Assembly (NCBI GenBank): GCA_041678605.1
Contig: JBAYNW010000003.1
Coordinates: 1-64,000, forward strand
Source of the DNA: JBAYNW01 sp041678605
Lineage (GTDB): Bacteria; Cyanobacteriota; Vampirovibrionia; Gastranaerophilales; Gastranaerophilaceae
Length of the DNA stretch: 64,000 nucleotides
Direction: 5' to 3'
Under the pieces are notes generated by a model, which did not search any database, was not told where the DNA came from, and was given only the letters and a program-made list of their open reading frames with translations. Positions 26,093-35,112 of this stretch are shown piece by piece. Each line of letters opens with the position of its first letter. Position 1 is the stretch's first letter. The translations under genes were made by a program, and so were the position numbers.

Positions 26093-27010
26093 TTATAGCG
26101 GGTAGTTGATTACAATCTCGCCTTTATTTACGCCTATTATATTCTTCTCGGTCAGTACCTCAACCATAAATGGTAGAGCCTTTTGCGAAAGGTGGCATTT
26201 GTCAGCTATATATTCTTCAATTGTCAGATTATTTTCATCCACAAGTTTGTTATATATTGAGCAGTTTATAAATTTATTTTCCGCAGCAAATAAGTTCAGC
26301 TTTTCGCTGAAAATTTTGGTAGCGTAGTTTCTTTCACTTTCGGTGCCGATTTTGGAAAACTCGGAATGTTTGGATATAGTGTCCTTTTGAGAAGCTATTG
26401 GTGCCCATGTTATTATTTTATAGCCTTTTTTCTGCAAATATTTAACAAACTGAATATAACATTGTAAAACATCATCAACAACTTCATCAATGCTTTTGTC
26501 TTGAATTTTTGACTGTTTTACGACATGACATCTCATGTCAATTTCACCGAAACATAAAAGTAAAATAGAATTCGGGGGGATTTTTTGAGCCAAAAGCCAT
26601 TCTATCTTTTCAAGGCCTTTTGATGAAGCGTTCGGATTTAAAATATTGTAAGCCAATGCGGCACCCAGATGGTATGGTTCAAAGCAGTTTATTAAGGCTA
26701 AAGTTTTATTTATTCCTTTTTTATATTTAAAAAAATGAATATATTCTTCACCTGAAAAAAAGTTAACATGCGAATCGCCAATAACGTAGATTTTTTTGTT
26801 TTCACCCTTCTTAAAGGCCTGATTTTGTAACCCATATTGACGTAAAAGCCTTTTAAATTCCTTCATTTTCTTTGCCTTGAAAAAAGGAGCTCTTATTTTC
26901 ACCCAAAATTTATTTGTATTTTGCCCAAATGCAATTTTAATGCCCAAAATTATAATTATTGTTCTGCCGTCTTCTTCAATTACAGAAAATATTTTTTTGA
27001 AATTTATCAC
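26093..27010 (-). CDS. SGNH/GDSL-like hydrolase or glycan esterase
   Basis: A 305-residue protein with SGNH-type marks. IYVIGDSHVNFF near residue 75 supplies the nucleophile Ser in GDSH, CFGEIDMR matches the block-III region, and DKCHLSQKA provides the Asp-His pair near the C-terminus. Such proteins add or remove acyl groups on polysaccharides. No signal peptide is present; the hydrophobic TIIIILGIKIAF near residue 20 is short. The start is GTG 27010. It converges with the FkbM gene and stands in the glycan locus, so sugar acylation or deacylation is the likely role (inference). Confidence 0.65.
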   Translation of the reverse strand: MINFKKIFSVIEEDGRTIIIILGIKIAFGQNTNKFWVKIRAPFFKAKKMKEFKRLLRQYGLQNQAFKKGENKKIYVIGDSHVNFFSGEEYIHFFKYKKGINKTLALINCFEPYHLGAALAYNILNPNASSKGLEKIEWLLAQKIPPNSILLLCFGEIDMRCHVVKQSKIQDKSIDEVVDDVLQCYIQFVKYLQKKGYKIITWAPIASQKDTISKHSEFSKIGTESERNYATKIFSEKLNLFAAENKFINCSIYNKLVDENNLTIEEYIADKCHLSQKALPFMVEVLTEKNIIGVNKGEIVINYPL

Positions 27011-27086
27011 TGAAAAACCTAATCTATCCTAACTCTTTTTTATTTAAACATATACTTATTTTATTGTCAAATTAAGAGAAAATGCA

Positions 27087-27190
27087 TATAAAAGCAGCTG
27101 TCAAAAAATATCTGATTGAGATTGTCTTTGAAATAATTTTAGTACAAAGTTAATCTTTTGTTGGTGATCTTTTTGACAGCCGTTTTATAT
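27087..27190. repeat. Inverted repeat pair downstream of the second fibre-like gene
   Basis: ATATAAAAGCAGCTGTCAAA near 27087 and its near-complement TTTTTGACAGCCGTTTTATA near 27171 form arms of about 23 bp with few mismatches, separated by about 55 bp. On the minus strand it lies 9 bp after the fibre-like stop, so it may terminate that transcript. Alternatively it is a MITE-like relic. Confidence 0.5.
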
Positions 27191-27198
27191 CAACTGGT

Positions 27199-28953
27199 TT
27201 AGTAATACATCTTAAAATACTTGAGACAATATGTGGAAGGTCCATACTGGCAATATTTAAAATTAACTGTGTCAGTTTGCTTAGAAACAGTTGTATTTAT
27301 AATGTTATAAGTTGCTGGTTCAGCAGAGTTGTCTGGCCAATATTTAAATTTAACAAAACTATCTGGCCTCAGTAGAATTTCCACCCAGTAATCAGTCGAA
27401 GCATTCATATTATTGCTATACAAAAGTGTTCCGTTATTAAACACCCTAAAAGAAGTTTCATAGGACGCTCCAGCAAAGTCAAAATATAAGCCTGAGCTGG
27501 AAGATGTTATATAATCATCCACCCCAAAAGGTGAAAATCCTGAAATACCACAATTGGCTGTAACATTCACTTTGAATTTAAATGTGTAAGTTGTTGAGGC
27601 ATTATATGTCACAGACCTTTTTAATCTGGCATTTAATGTTACACCACTGGTTGTGCCTGCATGCATATAGCCATTTGTTAGACACCAGCCATAATTTTGC
27701 CCATTACTGCTGGAGGTATTTGTCCAGCCGTTATTCCCAGACACAGGAATTTCATCTGCACGGTTAAATGTATCTTCAAACAAATTTGAACAACCCACCT
27801 GATAGTAAGAGCCTATCCATGTAGTTCCGCCATCTTCTGTCTCAAAATGCAGCCTGTTTATTGTAATGCCGGTATCAATTAACGCAGGTTCCAATCCATA
27901 AATCCAGGTAACATTTTCAGGGAATGTTACTGAACATTCGCTGGCCAAATAAAAATTGAAATCACAAGTTTTTTTAGCATCAGTTTTTTCACTTGGTAGA
28001 GACAAAGCAAAAGAAGCTGTTGCATTGGCAATATGATTTCTATCAATTTTTAAGGCTATTTCTCCTGAGGAAACCGTACCAAAATCATAAACCTGTCTTT
28101 TTATAAAATTATAACCGTTATAGTTGTATGAATTTGTAGAAACACTCACAATAGAGCCGCTTGATATACAAACTTGCCCTAAATAAATTCCTGCGTAAAT
28201 GTCCCAGCTGGAACCATTGTACCTTTTAGAAACCAAAGGCTCAACTGCCGTATTCAACCAAATATCATTCATTGCAGGAGTTGATGGAGTTGTTGAATAC
28301 CTGTACAAAGAAGTTGCAAAAGCCTCCAATGTATCGGCAGTAGTTAAAAACAAATTATAAATTCCATCGACATAACCTGTCATATCAAGGGTTTTCAAGG
28401 TTGCTGCTGTTACTTGAGCCCCTTGAGCGTTTGTACCTACGGCATTGGCATAACTTCCGCCTGTTTTTGTTGTAACCGTCATTCCGGAATATTCAAGCAA
28501 ATCAGCTTCACCGTTAGTTGTGTTGCCCGAGTTCATGCAAAACTTAACGCTTGAATTTACACTTAAATTTTCTACCTCGTTTTCCAGTTGTTCAATATCA
28601 CTATTGATTGTAGATACTGCCGTGTCTAATTGTCCTTTGTTGACGGCTTCAGTGGCTTCGGTTGCATTTGCGACATTGAATTTTTCGTCAATATCACCAT
28701 TCTTGTCAGCTTTTGTCGCTATCTCCGTTTCTAATTCGGCAATATCCGCACTAATTGCTGATACAGCCGTACTTAATTGTCCTTTGTTAATAGCCTCGGT
28801 GGCTTCGGTTGCATCAGCAACCTTAAATTTTTTGGTGCTGTCGCCGTTCATTGCAGCTTTTGCATTTACAGCTGCCTCCACTTCTGTGAAATTACTATTA
28901 ATGTTAATAATTTCTTGAGTCCCGATTTCTACTAATGTTAAATCTTCTGACAT
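27199..28953 (-). CDS. Trimeric fibre-like protein with C-terminal carbohydrate-binding-like domain
   Basis: A 584-residue protein with a phage-fibre or trimeric-adhesin plan. Residues about 30-125 contain two copies of a stalk unit (FKVADATEATEAINKGQLST and FNVANATEATEAVNKGQLDT) with coiled-coil linkers (IAELETEIATKAD, IEQLENEVENL). The middle, about 150-390, is beta-rich. The last 190 residues (EDTFNRADEIPVSGNNGW onward) look like a concanavalin/LamG-type beta sandwich that binds sugars. There is no signal peptide or membrane anchor. AAGGAGG precedes the ATG. The gene is isolated in the glycan locus; no other phage structural genes are near. Domain calls are by eye. Confidence 0.65.
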   Translation of the reverse strand: MSEDLTLVEIGTQEIININSNFTEVEAAVNAKAAMNGDSTKKFKVADATEATEAINKGQLSTAVSAISADIAELETEIATKADKNGDIDEKFNVANATEATEAVNKGQLDTAVSTINSDIEQLENEVENLSVNSSVKFCMNSGNTTNGEADLLEYSGMTVTTKTGGSYANAVGTNAQGAQVTAATLKTLDMTGYVDGIYNLFLTTADTLEAFATSLYRYSTTPSTPAMNDIWLNTAVEPLVSKRYNGSSWDIYAGIYLGQVCISSGSIVSVSTNSYNYNGYNFIKRQVYDFGTVSSGEIALKIDRNHIANATASFALSLPSEKTDAKKTCDFNFYLASECSVTFPENVTWIYGLEPALIDTGITINRLHFETEDGGTTWIGSYYQVGCSNLFEDTFNRADEIPVSGNNGWTNTSSSNGQNYGWCLTNGYMHAGTTSGVTLNARLKRSVTYNASTTYTFKFKVNVTANCGISGFSPFGVDDYITSSSSGLYFDFAGASYETSFRVFNNGTLLYSNNMNASTDYWVEILLRPDSFVKFKYWPDNSAEPATYNIINTTVSKQTDTVNFKYCQYGPSTYCLKYFKMYY

Positions 28954-29044
28954 ATTTCCTCCTTTTTCTTGAGTAAAACGATAATCTGTAAACAGTGAAA
29001 AACGATTTTCCTGTTCACTTTCTTATTATGACCGTTTTGAAATT

Positions 29045-29057
29045 AAATAAAAGTCCG
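29045..29057. promoter_or_regulatory. Shared 13-bp element upstream of fibre-like genes (copy 2)
   Basis: AAATAAAAGTCCG, identical to 9885-9897, lies between the divergent fibre-like gene (minus) and the GT4 gene (plus). Here AAGTC can also pair with GACTT eight bases further on to form a small hairpin. Confidence 0.35.
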
Positions 29058-29136
29058 TAAAAAGACTTAAGTAATTTTCTAAATTATTATCATTTTATGC
29101 TATGATTAAACATGTAAAAAATCTGAAGGATGTCTG

Positions 29137-30306
29137 TTGAAAAAATTATTCAGAAAAATTAAAAGAAAAGTAAAAGATTTTTTTGCACTTCAAAGACAAA
29201 AAAGTGGATTGTCTTTGTTTCTTAAAACGGCCAAAGGTAAAAAAATCCTTTTGGTTTCCCATCAGCTGACAACTACCGGTTCGCCTTTGATGCTTTATAA
29301 CCTCACAGAGGAATTATTAAAGCAGGGGTTCAGCCCGATGGTCGTTTCTTATAACGGAGGCAGTCTTGGAAGTTCGTTTGAAAAAATCGGAGTGAATGTT
29401 CTCTGCGGAGAAATTTATAACGACAATCCGGAGGTTCTGAAAAATCTGGCCTCTAATTTCGATAAAATAATCGTTAATTCCGTAGTCTGCTTTTCTGCCA
29501 TAGATTTATTTGAAGACGCTATCTGGTGGATTCATGAAGGACAAAGCATTGAAACAGGATTCATGCAGGATTATCCGAAACTCGAATCCGTTCTGAGAAA
29601 AGCTAAAAACGTTTTTGTAGTAAGCGATTATGCTAAAAAAACCGTCGACAAGTTTAATCCTTATTCAAAAATTATAAAGCTGGGGATAAAAGATTTTTAT
29701 AAAGAACAAAAAAATGCAAAAAATAATGACAAAATCAAATTCGCACTGGTTGGAAATGTCTGTGAATGCAAAGCCCAGGATGTTTTTATTGATGCTATTT
29801 TAAAACTTGACAAAAAATATTTGGAAAATTGTGAGTTTCATTTTGTCTGCGAAAAAAAAGGCAGAAGATACAGAAAAATCGTTAAGGACACAAAAGGATT
29901 AAGAAATATATTCTTTGACGGAATTATAGTTAACCAAAATGAAAAGTGGGAAAAGTTTTCACAGATGGATGTTTTCGTAATTCCATCCAGAGATGAATCC
30001 TGTTCGCTGGTTACACTGGAAGCCTGTATGCTCAAGAAACCCGTAATAGTGAGCGAGAACGTCGGGGCAAAATATATGGTGAAAAACGGCGAAAACGGTT
30101 ATATTGTTCCGACCGAAAACTCTGACCGGCTTAAAGAAGCAATGGAAAAATTGATTATTAACAAAAATGGGCTGTCCAAAATGGGCGAAATATCAAGAGA
30201 ACAATACGAAAAATTTGCCAATTTTGACAAACATATGGAAGAGTTGCAAAAAATTGTCGAATTATGCCGGCGGAATGTTTGTGATGATATGTTATTTATT
30301 GTATAG
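29137..30306 (+). CDS. Family 4 glycosyltransferase
   Basis: A retaining GT-B transferase of 389 residues. The N-terminal domain carries LLVSHQLTTTGSPLMLYNLT, with the Gly-rich acceptor loop. The C-terminal domain begins IKFALVGNVCECKAQDVFID. The donor-binding EX7E region is VIPSRDESCSLVTLEACM followed by KKPVIVSENVG. The first 25 residues are strongly basic and may bind the membrane. The start is TTG 29137 with GAAGGA upstream. It leads a plus-strand pair with the epimerase gene 28 bp downstream. Confidence 0.9.
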   Translation: MKKLFRKIKRKVKDFFALQRQKSGLSLFLKTAKGKKILLVSHQLTTTGSPLMLYNLTEELLKQGFSPMVVSYNGGSLGSSFEKIGVNVLCGEIYNDNPEVLKNLASNFDKIIVNSVVCFSAIDLFEDAIWWIHEGQSIETGFMQDYPKLESVLRKAKNVFVVSDYAKKTVDKFNPYSKIIKLGIKDFYKEQKNAKNNDKIKFALVGNVCECKAQDVFIDAILKLDKKYLENCEFHFVCEKKGRRYRKIVKDTKGLRNIFFDGIIVNQNEKWEKFSQMDVFVIPSRDESCSLVTLEACMLKKPVIVSENVGAKYMVKNGENGYIVPTENSDRLKEAMEKLIINKNGLSKMGEISREQYEKFANFDKHMEELQKIVELCRRNVCDDMLFIV

Positions 30307-30334
30307 TTAAGATGTAAAAGTTACGGAGCGGAAA

Positions 30335-31234
30335 ATGAAAGATTCAAACGTTTTAATCACAGGCGGAGCAGGGTTTATCGGCTCACATGTCTGCGATTTG
30401 CTTATAGAAAAAGGTTATAACGTTTTTATCGTCGATAATTTATCTTCGGGATTTGATTTCAACCTCAATAAAAAAGCCAAATTTTACAATCTGGACATTA
30501 ATTCTGCTGATTTAGAAAATGTTTTTAAAGAAAATAAAATAGACTATGTTTTCCATTTTGCCGCACAGGCCAATGTAAGTTTTTCAACAAAATTTCCTAC
30601 AATAGACGCAACAGAAAACATTTTAGGCAGTATAAATATTTTACAACTTTCAAAAAAATACGGGGTTAAAAAGTTTATTCCGGCATCCACCGCCGCAGTT
30701 TATGGGGTGCCAAAAAATTTACCGGTAAATGAAACCCATGATACAACATGCCTTTCCTTCTACGGTATTTCAAAACTTACTATGGAAAAATATACCCAAT
30801 TGTTCGGCGTGGATTACATAATTTTCAGATTTGCAAATGTTTACGGGCCGAGACAATCAGCACATGGCGAAGCCGGTGTGGTAGCAATTTTTGCAGATAA
30901 AATGAAAAACAACGAAGACATAACGATTTATGGTGACGGAGAACAGACAAGGGATTTTGTCTACGTTTCCGACATAGCACAGGCTTGTTTGAGTGCAATT
31001 CAAAGCGAAATCAAAAACGAAATCATCAACGTTTCAACAAACAAGGCAATTTCCATCAACAAACTTTTTGAACTTATGAGTAAAAAATATAGTTACATAA
31101 AGAAGCCTGTTTACGGGCAAGAAAGATTTGGCGATATCAAACACAGCATTTTAGATAACAAAAAATGTACTTCACTTTTGAGTTTTACTCCCGAAACATC
31201 TGTTGAAACGGGATTGAAAACACTGGTTATTTAA
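30335..31234 (+). CDS. Nucleotide-sugar epimerase (GalE-like extended SDR)
   Basis: A 299-residue extended SDR enzyme, probably interconverting UDP-glucose/UDP-galactose or their N-acetyl forms. Motifs are TGGAGFIGSH at the NAD site, VDNLSSG, active-site FYGISK, and RFANVYGPRQ. Its product, if UDP-Gal or UDP-GalNAc, is the donor expected for the GT6 enzyme encoded about 700 bp away. GGAGCGG precedes the ATG. The last four bases overlap the convergent HepT-like gene. Confidence 0.87.
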   Translation: MKDSNVLITGGAGFIGSHVCDLLIEKGYNVFIVDNLSSGFDFNLNKKAKFYNLDINSADLENVFKENKIDYVFHFAAQANVSFSTKFPTIDATENILGSINILQLSKKYGVKKFIPASTAAVYGVPKNLPVNETHDTTCLSFYGISKLTMEKYTQLFGVDYIIFRFANVYGPRQSAHGEAGVVAIFADKMKNNEDITIYGDGEQTRDFVYVSDIAQACLSAIQSEIKNEIINVSTNKAISINKLFELMSKKYSYIKKPVYGQERFGDIKHSILDNKKCTSLLSFTPETSVETGLKTLVI

Positions 31235-31575
31235 AAATTTTCCTTGATTATTCTTGTTATAATTTCTTTTACCTGAGGTAAATCTTCCTTGATTGTTTGC
31301 CAAACAAATTGATAGTCCACCCCCAAATAATCATGAATAAGCACATTTCTCATGCCAGTCATTTCTTTTAACGGCAATTCCGGATATTTTTCCTTAAATT
31401 CTTCTGGAATATGCCTTGAAGCCTCCCCGATTACTTCAAAATTTCTTGTTATTGCGTCAACGGCCATGCTATTGTAGATAAATTCATCATATGACATATA
31501 TTGGGCATATTGGGCTATTTTATCAATACAGTCCAAAATATCTTGAAAAAACAACTGAGGAGTCCGATTTTTCAT
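31231..31575 (-). CDS. HepT-like RNase toxin (DUF86)
   Basis: A 114-residue HEPN-family protein with the RX4-6H active motif visible as RNVLIHDYLG near residue 82. Other family segments are FIYNSMAVDAITRNFEVIGE and ASRHIPEEF. HepT toxins are RNases held inactive by AMP-ylation by the partner nucleotidyltransferase. The partner gene is immediately upstream and overlaps it by 4 bp. Its 3' end overlaps the epimerase gene on the other strand by 4 bp. Confidence 0.88.
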   Translation of the reverse strand: MKNRTPQLFFQDILDCIDKIAQYAQYMSYDEFIYNSMAVDAITRNFEVIGEASRHIPEEFKEKYPELPLKEMTGMRNVLIHDYLGVDYQFVWQTIKEDLPQVKEIITRIIKENF

Positions 31576-31874
31576 ACTCGTACCGCCTCTTTTAGGATTA
31601 TATTTTTTACAATCGGTTTTAGTCCGTTTGGTGTTCCTAAATCAATTTTTTTTCCTAAAAGATTTTCAAAATATTGTTTTAGGTTAACAAATTTAAAAAG
31701 GCCGATTGGTTTTGTTGTTTCAATAAGCAAATCAATGTCACTCTCCGAAGTTTGAACTTCTTTTGCATAAGAACCAAAAATAAAAACGGTTGAAACATTA
31801 TAAATTTCGGCGAGTTCTGATTTCTTGCCGTTTATTATTGCTTTTAGTTCATTAAGTGTGTAGATATCTTCCAT
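31572..31874 (-). CDS. MntA-like minimal nucleotidyltransferase antitoxin
   Basis: A 100-residue minimal nucleotidyltransferase. It carries the signature GS-x9-DxD as VFIFGSYAKEVQTSESDIDL near residue 30. MntA antitoxins transfer AMP to a tyrosine next to the HepT active site. Consistent with this, the HepT here has a Tyr after the RX4H motif (HDYLG). The gene pair overlaps by ATGA and is flanked on both sides by glycosyltransferase genes, so it may stabilise the glycan locus (inference). Confidence 0.88.
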   Translation of the reverse strand: MEDIYTLNELKAIINGKKSELAEIYNVSTVFIFGSYAKEVQTSESDIDLLIETTKPIGLFKFVNLKQYFENLLGKKIDLGTPNGLKPIVKNIILKEAVRV

Positions 31875-31897
31875 AATAGTTATTATACCAAAGTTTT

Positions 31898-32722
31898 TTA
31901 TTTTTTGAACCCTTTTAAAAATATTTCTTTGATTTTTTCTTTTACATAGCCGGATAATGTTATTTTATCAGGTGTTTCACCTCTCAAGTAGGCATGCCCG
32001 CCGTATTTGAACTTGGATTTGTCACGCTGGATAATTTTGACTTTAGGATTTAATTTCAAAAACGGTTTACCGTGGGTCGGATGAATGTAATTATTGCTCA
32101 AAATCTTGTGCGGCCTTGTCAAAACGTATTTATTAAAAACGCTTTCATCGTGAAATTTCGGGATAAAATTGTTTTTCAAATCTTCGTCCATCATTTTTTC
32201 GCAAACATCCAGCATTTGCAAAAATTCTTTTACTCTGCCGCCCAAAAGCCCTGCGTGGAAATAGTATTTGCCTTCGCCAAAAGGGATATAAGACGATGAG
32301 TTCGGGTTTCTCTCATATTCAAATTCGTGGTTTGACTTAAATCTCTTGTTGCCGGAATGAAGCGGTGCGACGATGTAGCCGTCTTTTTCGGTCGGCAAAA
32401 ATTCTTCCTCTGTTACTTTGCGGATGGCTTCCATATTGCCGTTGAAGAAAAAGGCATAATCGTAATCTTTTAATTCTTCTTTGATTTTGTTTAAAATTTT
32501 ATATCGCAGACACGTAATCAAAGGCCAGCCGAGATTTTCCTGCGGCACAATTGTAATTTTGTCATTAACTTGACTTTCTTGGTAAAATTCTTTGCTGTCG
32601 GTAAAGAAAAAATAATGTTTTTCACAATTCGGGAGCAGATTTTTTTCACAGGAACGGTAAAATTCATCCCAAAAAATCGTGTATCTTCCTGTACCTATGT
32701 ATAATATAGCTATTTTTGCCAA
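31898..32722 (-). CDS. Family 6 glycosyltransferase with NXN in place of DXD
   Basis: A 274-residue GT6 transferase, the family of histo-blood-group A/B and alpha-1,3-galactosyltransferases. The animal metal site DXD is replaced by NGN in YAFFFNGNMEAI. This is the known mark of bacterial GT6 enzymes, which work without metal. Other family segments are YFHAGLLGGRVKEFLQM, FHDESVFNKYV, the loop ILSNNYIHP, and KYGGHAYLRG. It likely adds alpha-1,3-linked Gal or GalNAc to a fucosylated acceptor. The start is TTG 32722 with AAAGGA upstream. The gene is divergent from the next GT2 gene. Confidence 0.88.
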   Translation of the reverse strand: MAKIAILYIGTGRYTIFWDEFYRSCEKNLLPNCEKHYFFFTDSKEFYQESQVNDKITIVPQENLGWPLITCLRYKILNKIKEELKDYDYAFFFNGNMEAIRKVTEEEFLPTEKDGYIVAPLHSGNKRFKSNHEFEYERNPNSSSYIPFGEGKYYFHAGLLGGRVKEFLQMLDVCEKMMDEDLKNNFIPKFHDESVFNKYVLTRPHKILSNNYIHPTHGKPFLKLNPKVKIIQRDKSKFKYGGHAYLRGETPDKITLSGYVKEKIKEIFLKGFKK

Positions 32723-32793
32723 CTTTTTTCCTTTCCCTTTTACTTTTCCTCTTATGTTATAATGATTGAGTTAATAAGTCAATCGAGAAATAG

Positions 32794-33762
32794 ATGCCAA
32801 AGATTTCTGCCGTTATGGCACTTTACAATACACCTTATAAATATTTAAAAGCAACCATTGAAAGCATTTTAAACCAAACTTTCGCTGATTTTGAGCTTAT
32901 TATTATTGATGATAAATCTACGATGGAGTATCGAGGTTTTTTTGAAAAATTCAACGATGACAGAATAAAATATGTTAATCTTGAAAAAAATGCGGGTCCG
33001 GGCCATGCCAGAAATGTTGGTATAAAAATGGCTCAGGGTGAATATATCGCAATTACGGACAGCGACGATTTATACATGAGTGAAAAATTTGAGCGTCAGG
33101 TAAAGTTCCTTGACGAAAATCGGGAGGTTTCTCTGATAGGAACAACCTTTAGATTTTCCAACAGAAAAAAGCTGTCATTTGTTCCCATAAACAACGACGA
33201 AATAAGAATCTTAATGCTTTTCAACTCCCCTTTGAATAATTCTACTGTAATGTTCAGGAAAGAGGAATTTGCGAGAAAAAATCTTTACTACATTGAAGAA
33301 ATTAATTTTGCGGAAGATTATGAACTTTGGATTAATGCTATGCTCGCCGGCGTAAGGATGGCAAATTTAGAGAATTTTCTTATGATTTACACCAGACGCC
33401 CTGGTCAGCTTTCCAAGGCTAAGAAAGAAAAACAAATTGCCATCTTGAAAAAATTATATGAAAAAATGTTTTTGCATATAGGACTGAAAACAACGAAAGA
33501 AGACCTTGACCTGCATTACAATATTTACACGGAAAATTTTAAAAAAATTAAAAATCCGCAAAAAATTTCTGATTGGTTTGATAAAATTATTGAACACAAT
33601 AAAAAATTAAAGATGTTTGATGAAAAAAACCTTATCTGCAAAAAAGAACAAAAATTAAGCATATACAAGAAAGTTAAAAACAGACTTTTTAAAATTAAAA
33701 TTGGCGGACATAATCTTTGTTTAAGCAAATGTCTGAAAATTTATATTGAGGAACGCGATTAA
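32794..33762 (+). CDS. Family 2 glycosyltransferase
   Basis: A 322-residue GT-A transferase with VMALYNTPYKYLKATIESIL and LNQTFADFELIIIDDKST for the nucleotide, and ITDSDDLYMSEKF as the metal site. INFAEDYELWINAMLAGV is the typical catalytic-base region. The C-terminus is lysine-rich and may touch the membrane. A TATAAT sits at 32757-32762 in the divergent gap shared with the GT6 gene. Donor and acceptor are unknown. Confidence 0.88.
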   Translation: MPKISAVMALYNTPYKYLKATIESILNQTFADFELIIIDDKSTMEYRGFFEKFNDDRIKYVNLEKNAGPGHARNVGIKMAQGEYIAITDSDDLYMSEKFERQVKFLDENREVSLIGTTFRFSNRKKLSFVPINNDEIRILMLFNSPLNNSTVMFRKEEFARKNLYYIEEINFAEDYELWINAMLAGVRMANLENFLMIYTRRPGQLSKAKKEKQIAILKKLYEKMFLHIGLKTTKEDLDLHYNIYTENFKKIKNPQKISDWFDKIIEHNKKLKMFDEKNLICKKEQKLSIYKKVKNRLFKIKIGGHNLCLSKCLKIYIEERD

Positions 33763-33811
33763 GGTCTTGACTTGTAGGTTTGTAAATAATATTATAGTGT
33801 TAGAGGATGCA

Positions 33812-33960
33812 GAAAAAGTCTAAAAATGACAATTTTTAGAACTTTTTCAAATCCGACCTAAGAAGTGCTAAATCCTTACCGGCTGCGGGACAGCCGGCGG
33901 TAAGGATGAAAGCCGGACAAGGGAGCTTGCGAGAAAAATTTTTAATTTTTCCGCAAGCTC
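33812..33960. repeat. Three consecutive hairpins upstream of the second GT10 gene
   Basis: Hairpin 1 (33812-33848) pairs GAAAAAGT-CTAAAAAT with ATTTTTAG-ACTTTTTC. Hairpin 2 (33874-33905) pairs CCTTACC-GGCTG with CAGCC-GGTAAGG. Hairpin 3 (33923-33960) pairs GAGCTTGCG-GAAAAATT with AATTTTTC-CGCAAGCTC. The array fills the gap between two glycosyltransferase genes and may be a palindromic repeat cluster or a structured leader. Confidence 0.65.
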
Positions 33961-33980
33961 TAAGATATGGGAGTCAAGCA

Positions 33981-35063
33981 TTGAAAAAAAAGACAATAAA
34001 AGTTAATTTCTGCTCATTTTGGGAAGAATTTGATATTTACGACAATTTTTTATTAGATATTTTAAAAAAAAGATATAATGTTGAATTTTCGGAACAGCCG
34101 GATTTTTTGTTTTACTCAATATTTAGGGGGGATTTTAAGGGATATAAAAATTGTGTCAAAATTTTTTATACCGAAGAGAATTTTTCTCCCATATTTAACG
34201 ACTGTGATTATGCAATAGCATATGACCATATCGATTTTGGCGAGCGTTATTTTCGCCTTCCTCTGGATTCTGAAAACCTAAAGGCGGAAATACAAAACAA
34301 AAGCAATTTGCCGTCAAAATTGGCGAAGAGAAAATTTTGCAATTTTGTGTATTCAAATCCTGACAGTGGCGAAGGTTCGCTCATAAGAATAGATTTTTGC
34401 AAACTTCTTTCAAAGTATAAATCTGTTGATTGTCCGGGCAAAATTTTGAATAATATGAAAAGCGATATTATTGAACGCTACGATAAGAACTGGAAAAAAG
34501 GTAAAATAGATTTTATCCATGATTATAAATTTACAATTGCTTTTGAAAACAGCTCATCAATAGGTTACACAACGGAAAAACTGCTTCATCCTTTCTGGGC
34601 GAATTCTATACCGATTTACTGGGGCAATCCCGAAGTTACAAGAGAATTCAACCCTAAAGCTTTCATCAACTGCAACGACTACAAAAATTTTGATGAAGTT
34701 GTAGAAAAAGTAAAAGAACTCGACAATAATGATGATTTATATATGGAAATGCTCCGACAACCTCCAATGCGGCCTGATTATAGGTTTAACCAAAGGGAAT
34801 TGCTGGAAAATTTCTTGTATAATATTATTGAAAAGGGAAACAAACCTTACAACAAAAATCCAAGAAACTGGGATTATAATGAAAAATTGATGAGGGATAT
34901 TATTGATTATAAAAAATTAAAATTTAAGCATTACAGATACCTCCTTTTATCTAAAGTTTCCCTCGGCAAGATGCGTAAATATTACGAGGGAAGGACTGCC
35001 TGGTTTACTCCAAGAATTAAACGCCTCAAAACTCTGGTTAAAAAACTCAAAGCGATTAAATAA
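33981..35063 (+). CDS. Family 10 glycosyltransferase (fucosyltransferase-like), second copy
   Basis: A protein of about 360 residues with the GT10 core: FTIAFENSSSIGYTTEKLLH and FWANSIPIYWGNPEVTREFN, with FINCNDYKNFDEVVEKV behind it. The N-terminal half (KVNFCSFWEEFDIYDN, FLFYSIFRGDF, KIFYTEENFSP) is of the type seen in Helicobacter and Bacteroides alpha-1,3-fucosyltransferases. I place the start at TTG 33981, where GGGAG lies seven bases upstream. The longer frame back to 33906 would translate a hairpin repeat (GQGSLREKFLIFPQALRYGS) and is unlikely. The C-terminal tail is rich in Lys/Arg and may be a membrane anchor. Confidence 0.87.
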   Translation: MKKKTIKVNFCSFWEEFDIYDNFLLDILKKRYNVEFSEQPDFLFYSIFRGDFKGYKNCVKIFYTEENFSPIFNDCDYAIAYDHIDFGERYFRLPLDSENLKAEIQNKSNLPSKLAKRKFCNFVYSNPDSGEGSLIRIDFCKLLSKYKSVDCPGKILNNMKSDIIERYDKNWKKGKIDFIHDYKFTIAFENSSSIGYTTEKLLHPFWANSIPIYWGNPEVTREFNPKAFINCNDYKNFDEVVEKVKELDNNDDLYMEMLRQPPMRPDYRFNQRELLENFLYNIIEKGNKPYNKNPRNWDYNEKLMRDIIDYKKLKFKHYRYLLLSKVSLGKMRKYYEGRTAWFTPRIKRLKTLVKKLKAIK

Positions 35064-35112
35064 TTAATTTAACGCCAAAAACCAGTTTCTCAGAAATACT
35101 TAGGACAAAATC

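Noticed and set aside
33906..33980. N-terminal extension of the GT10 gene back to 33906
   Set aside because: It would translate hairpin DNA, whereas TTG 33981 has a good ribosome binding site and starts the family sequence.
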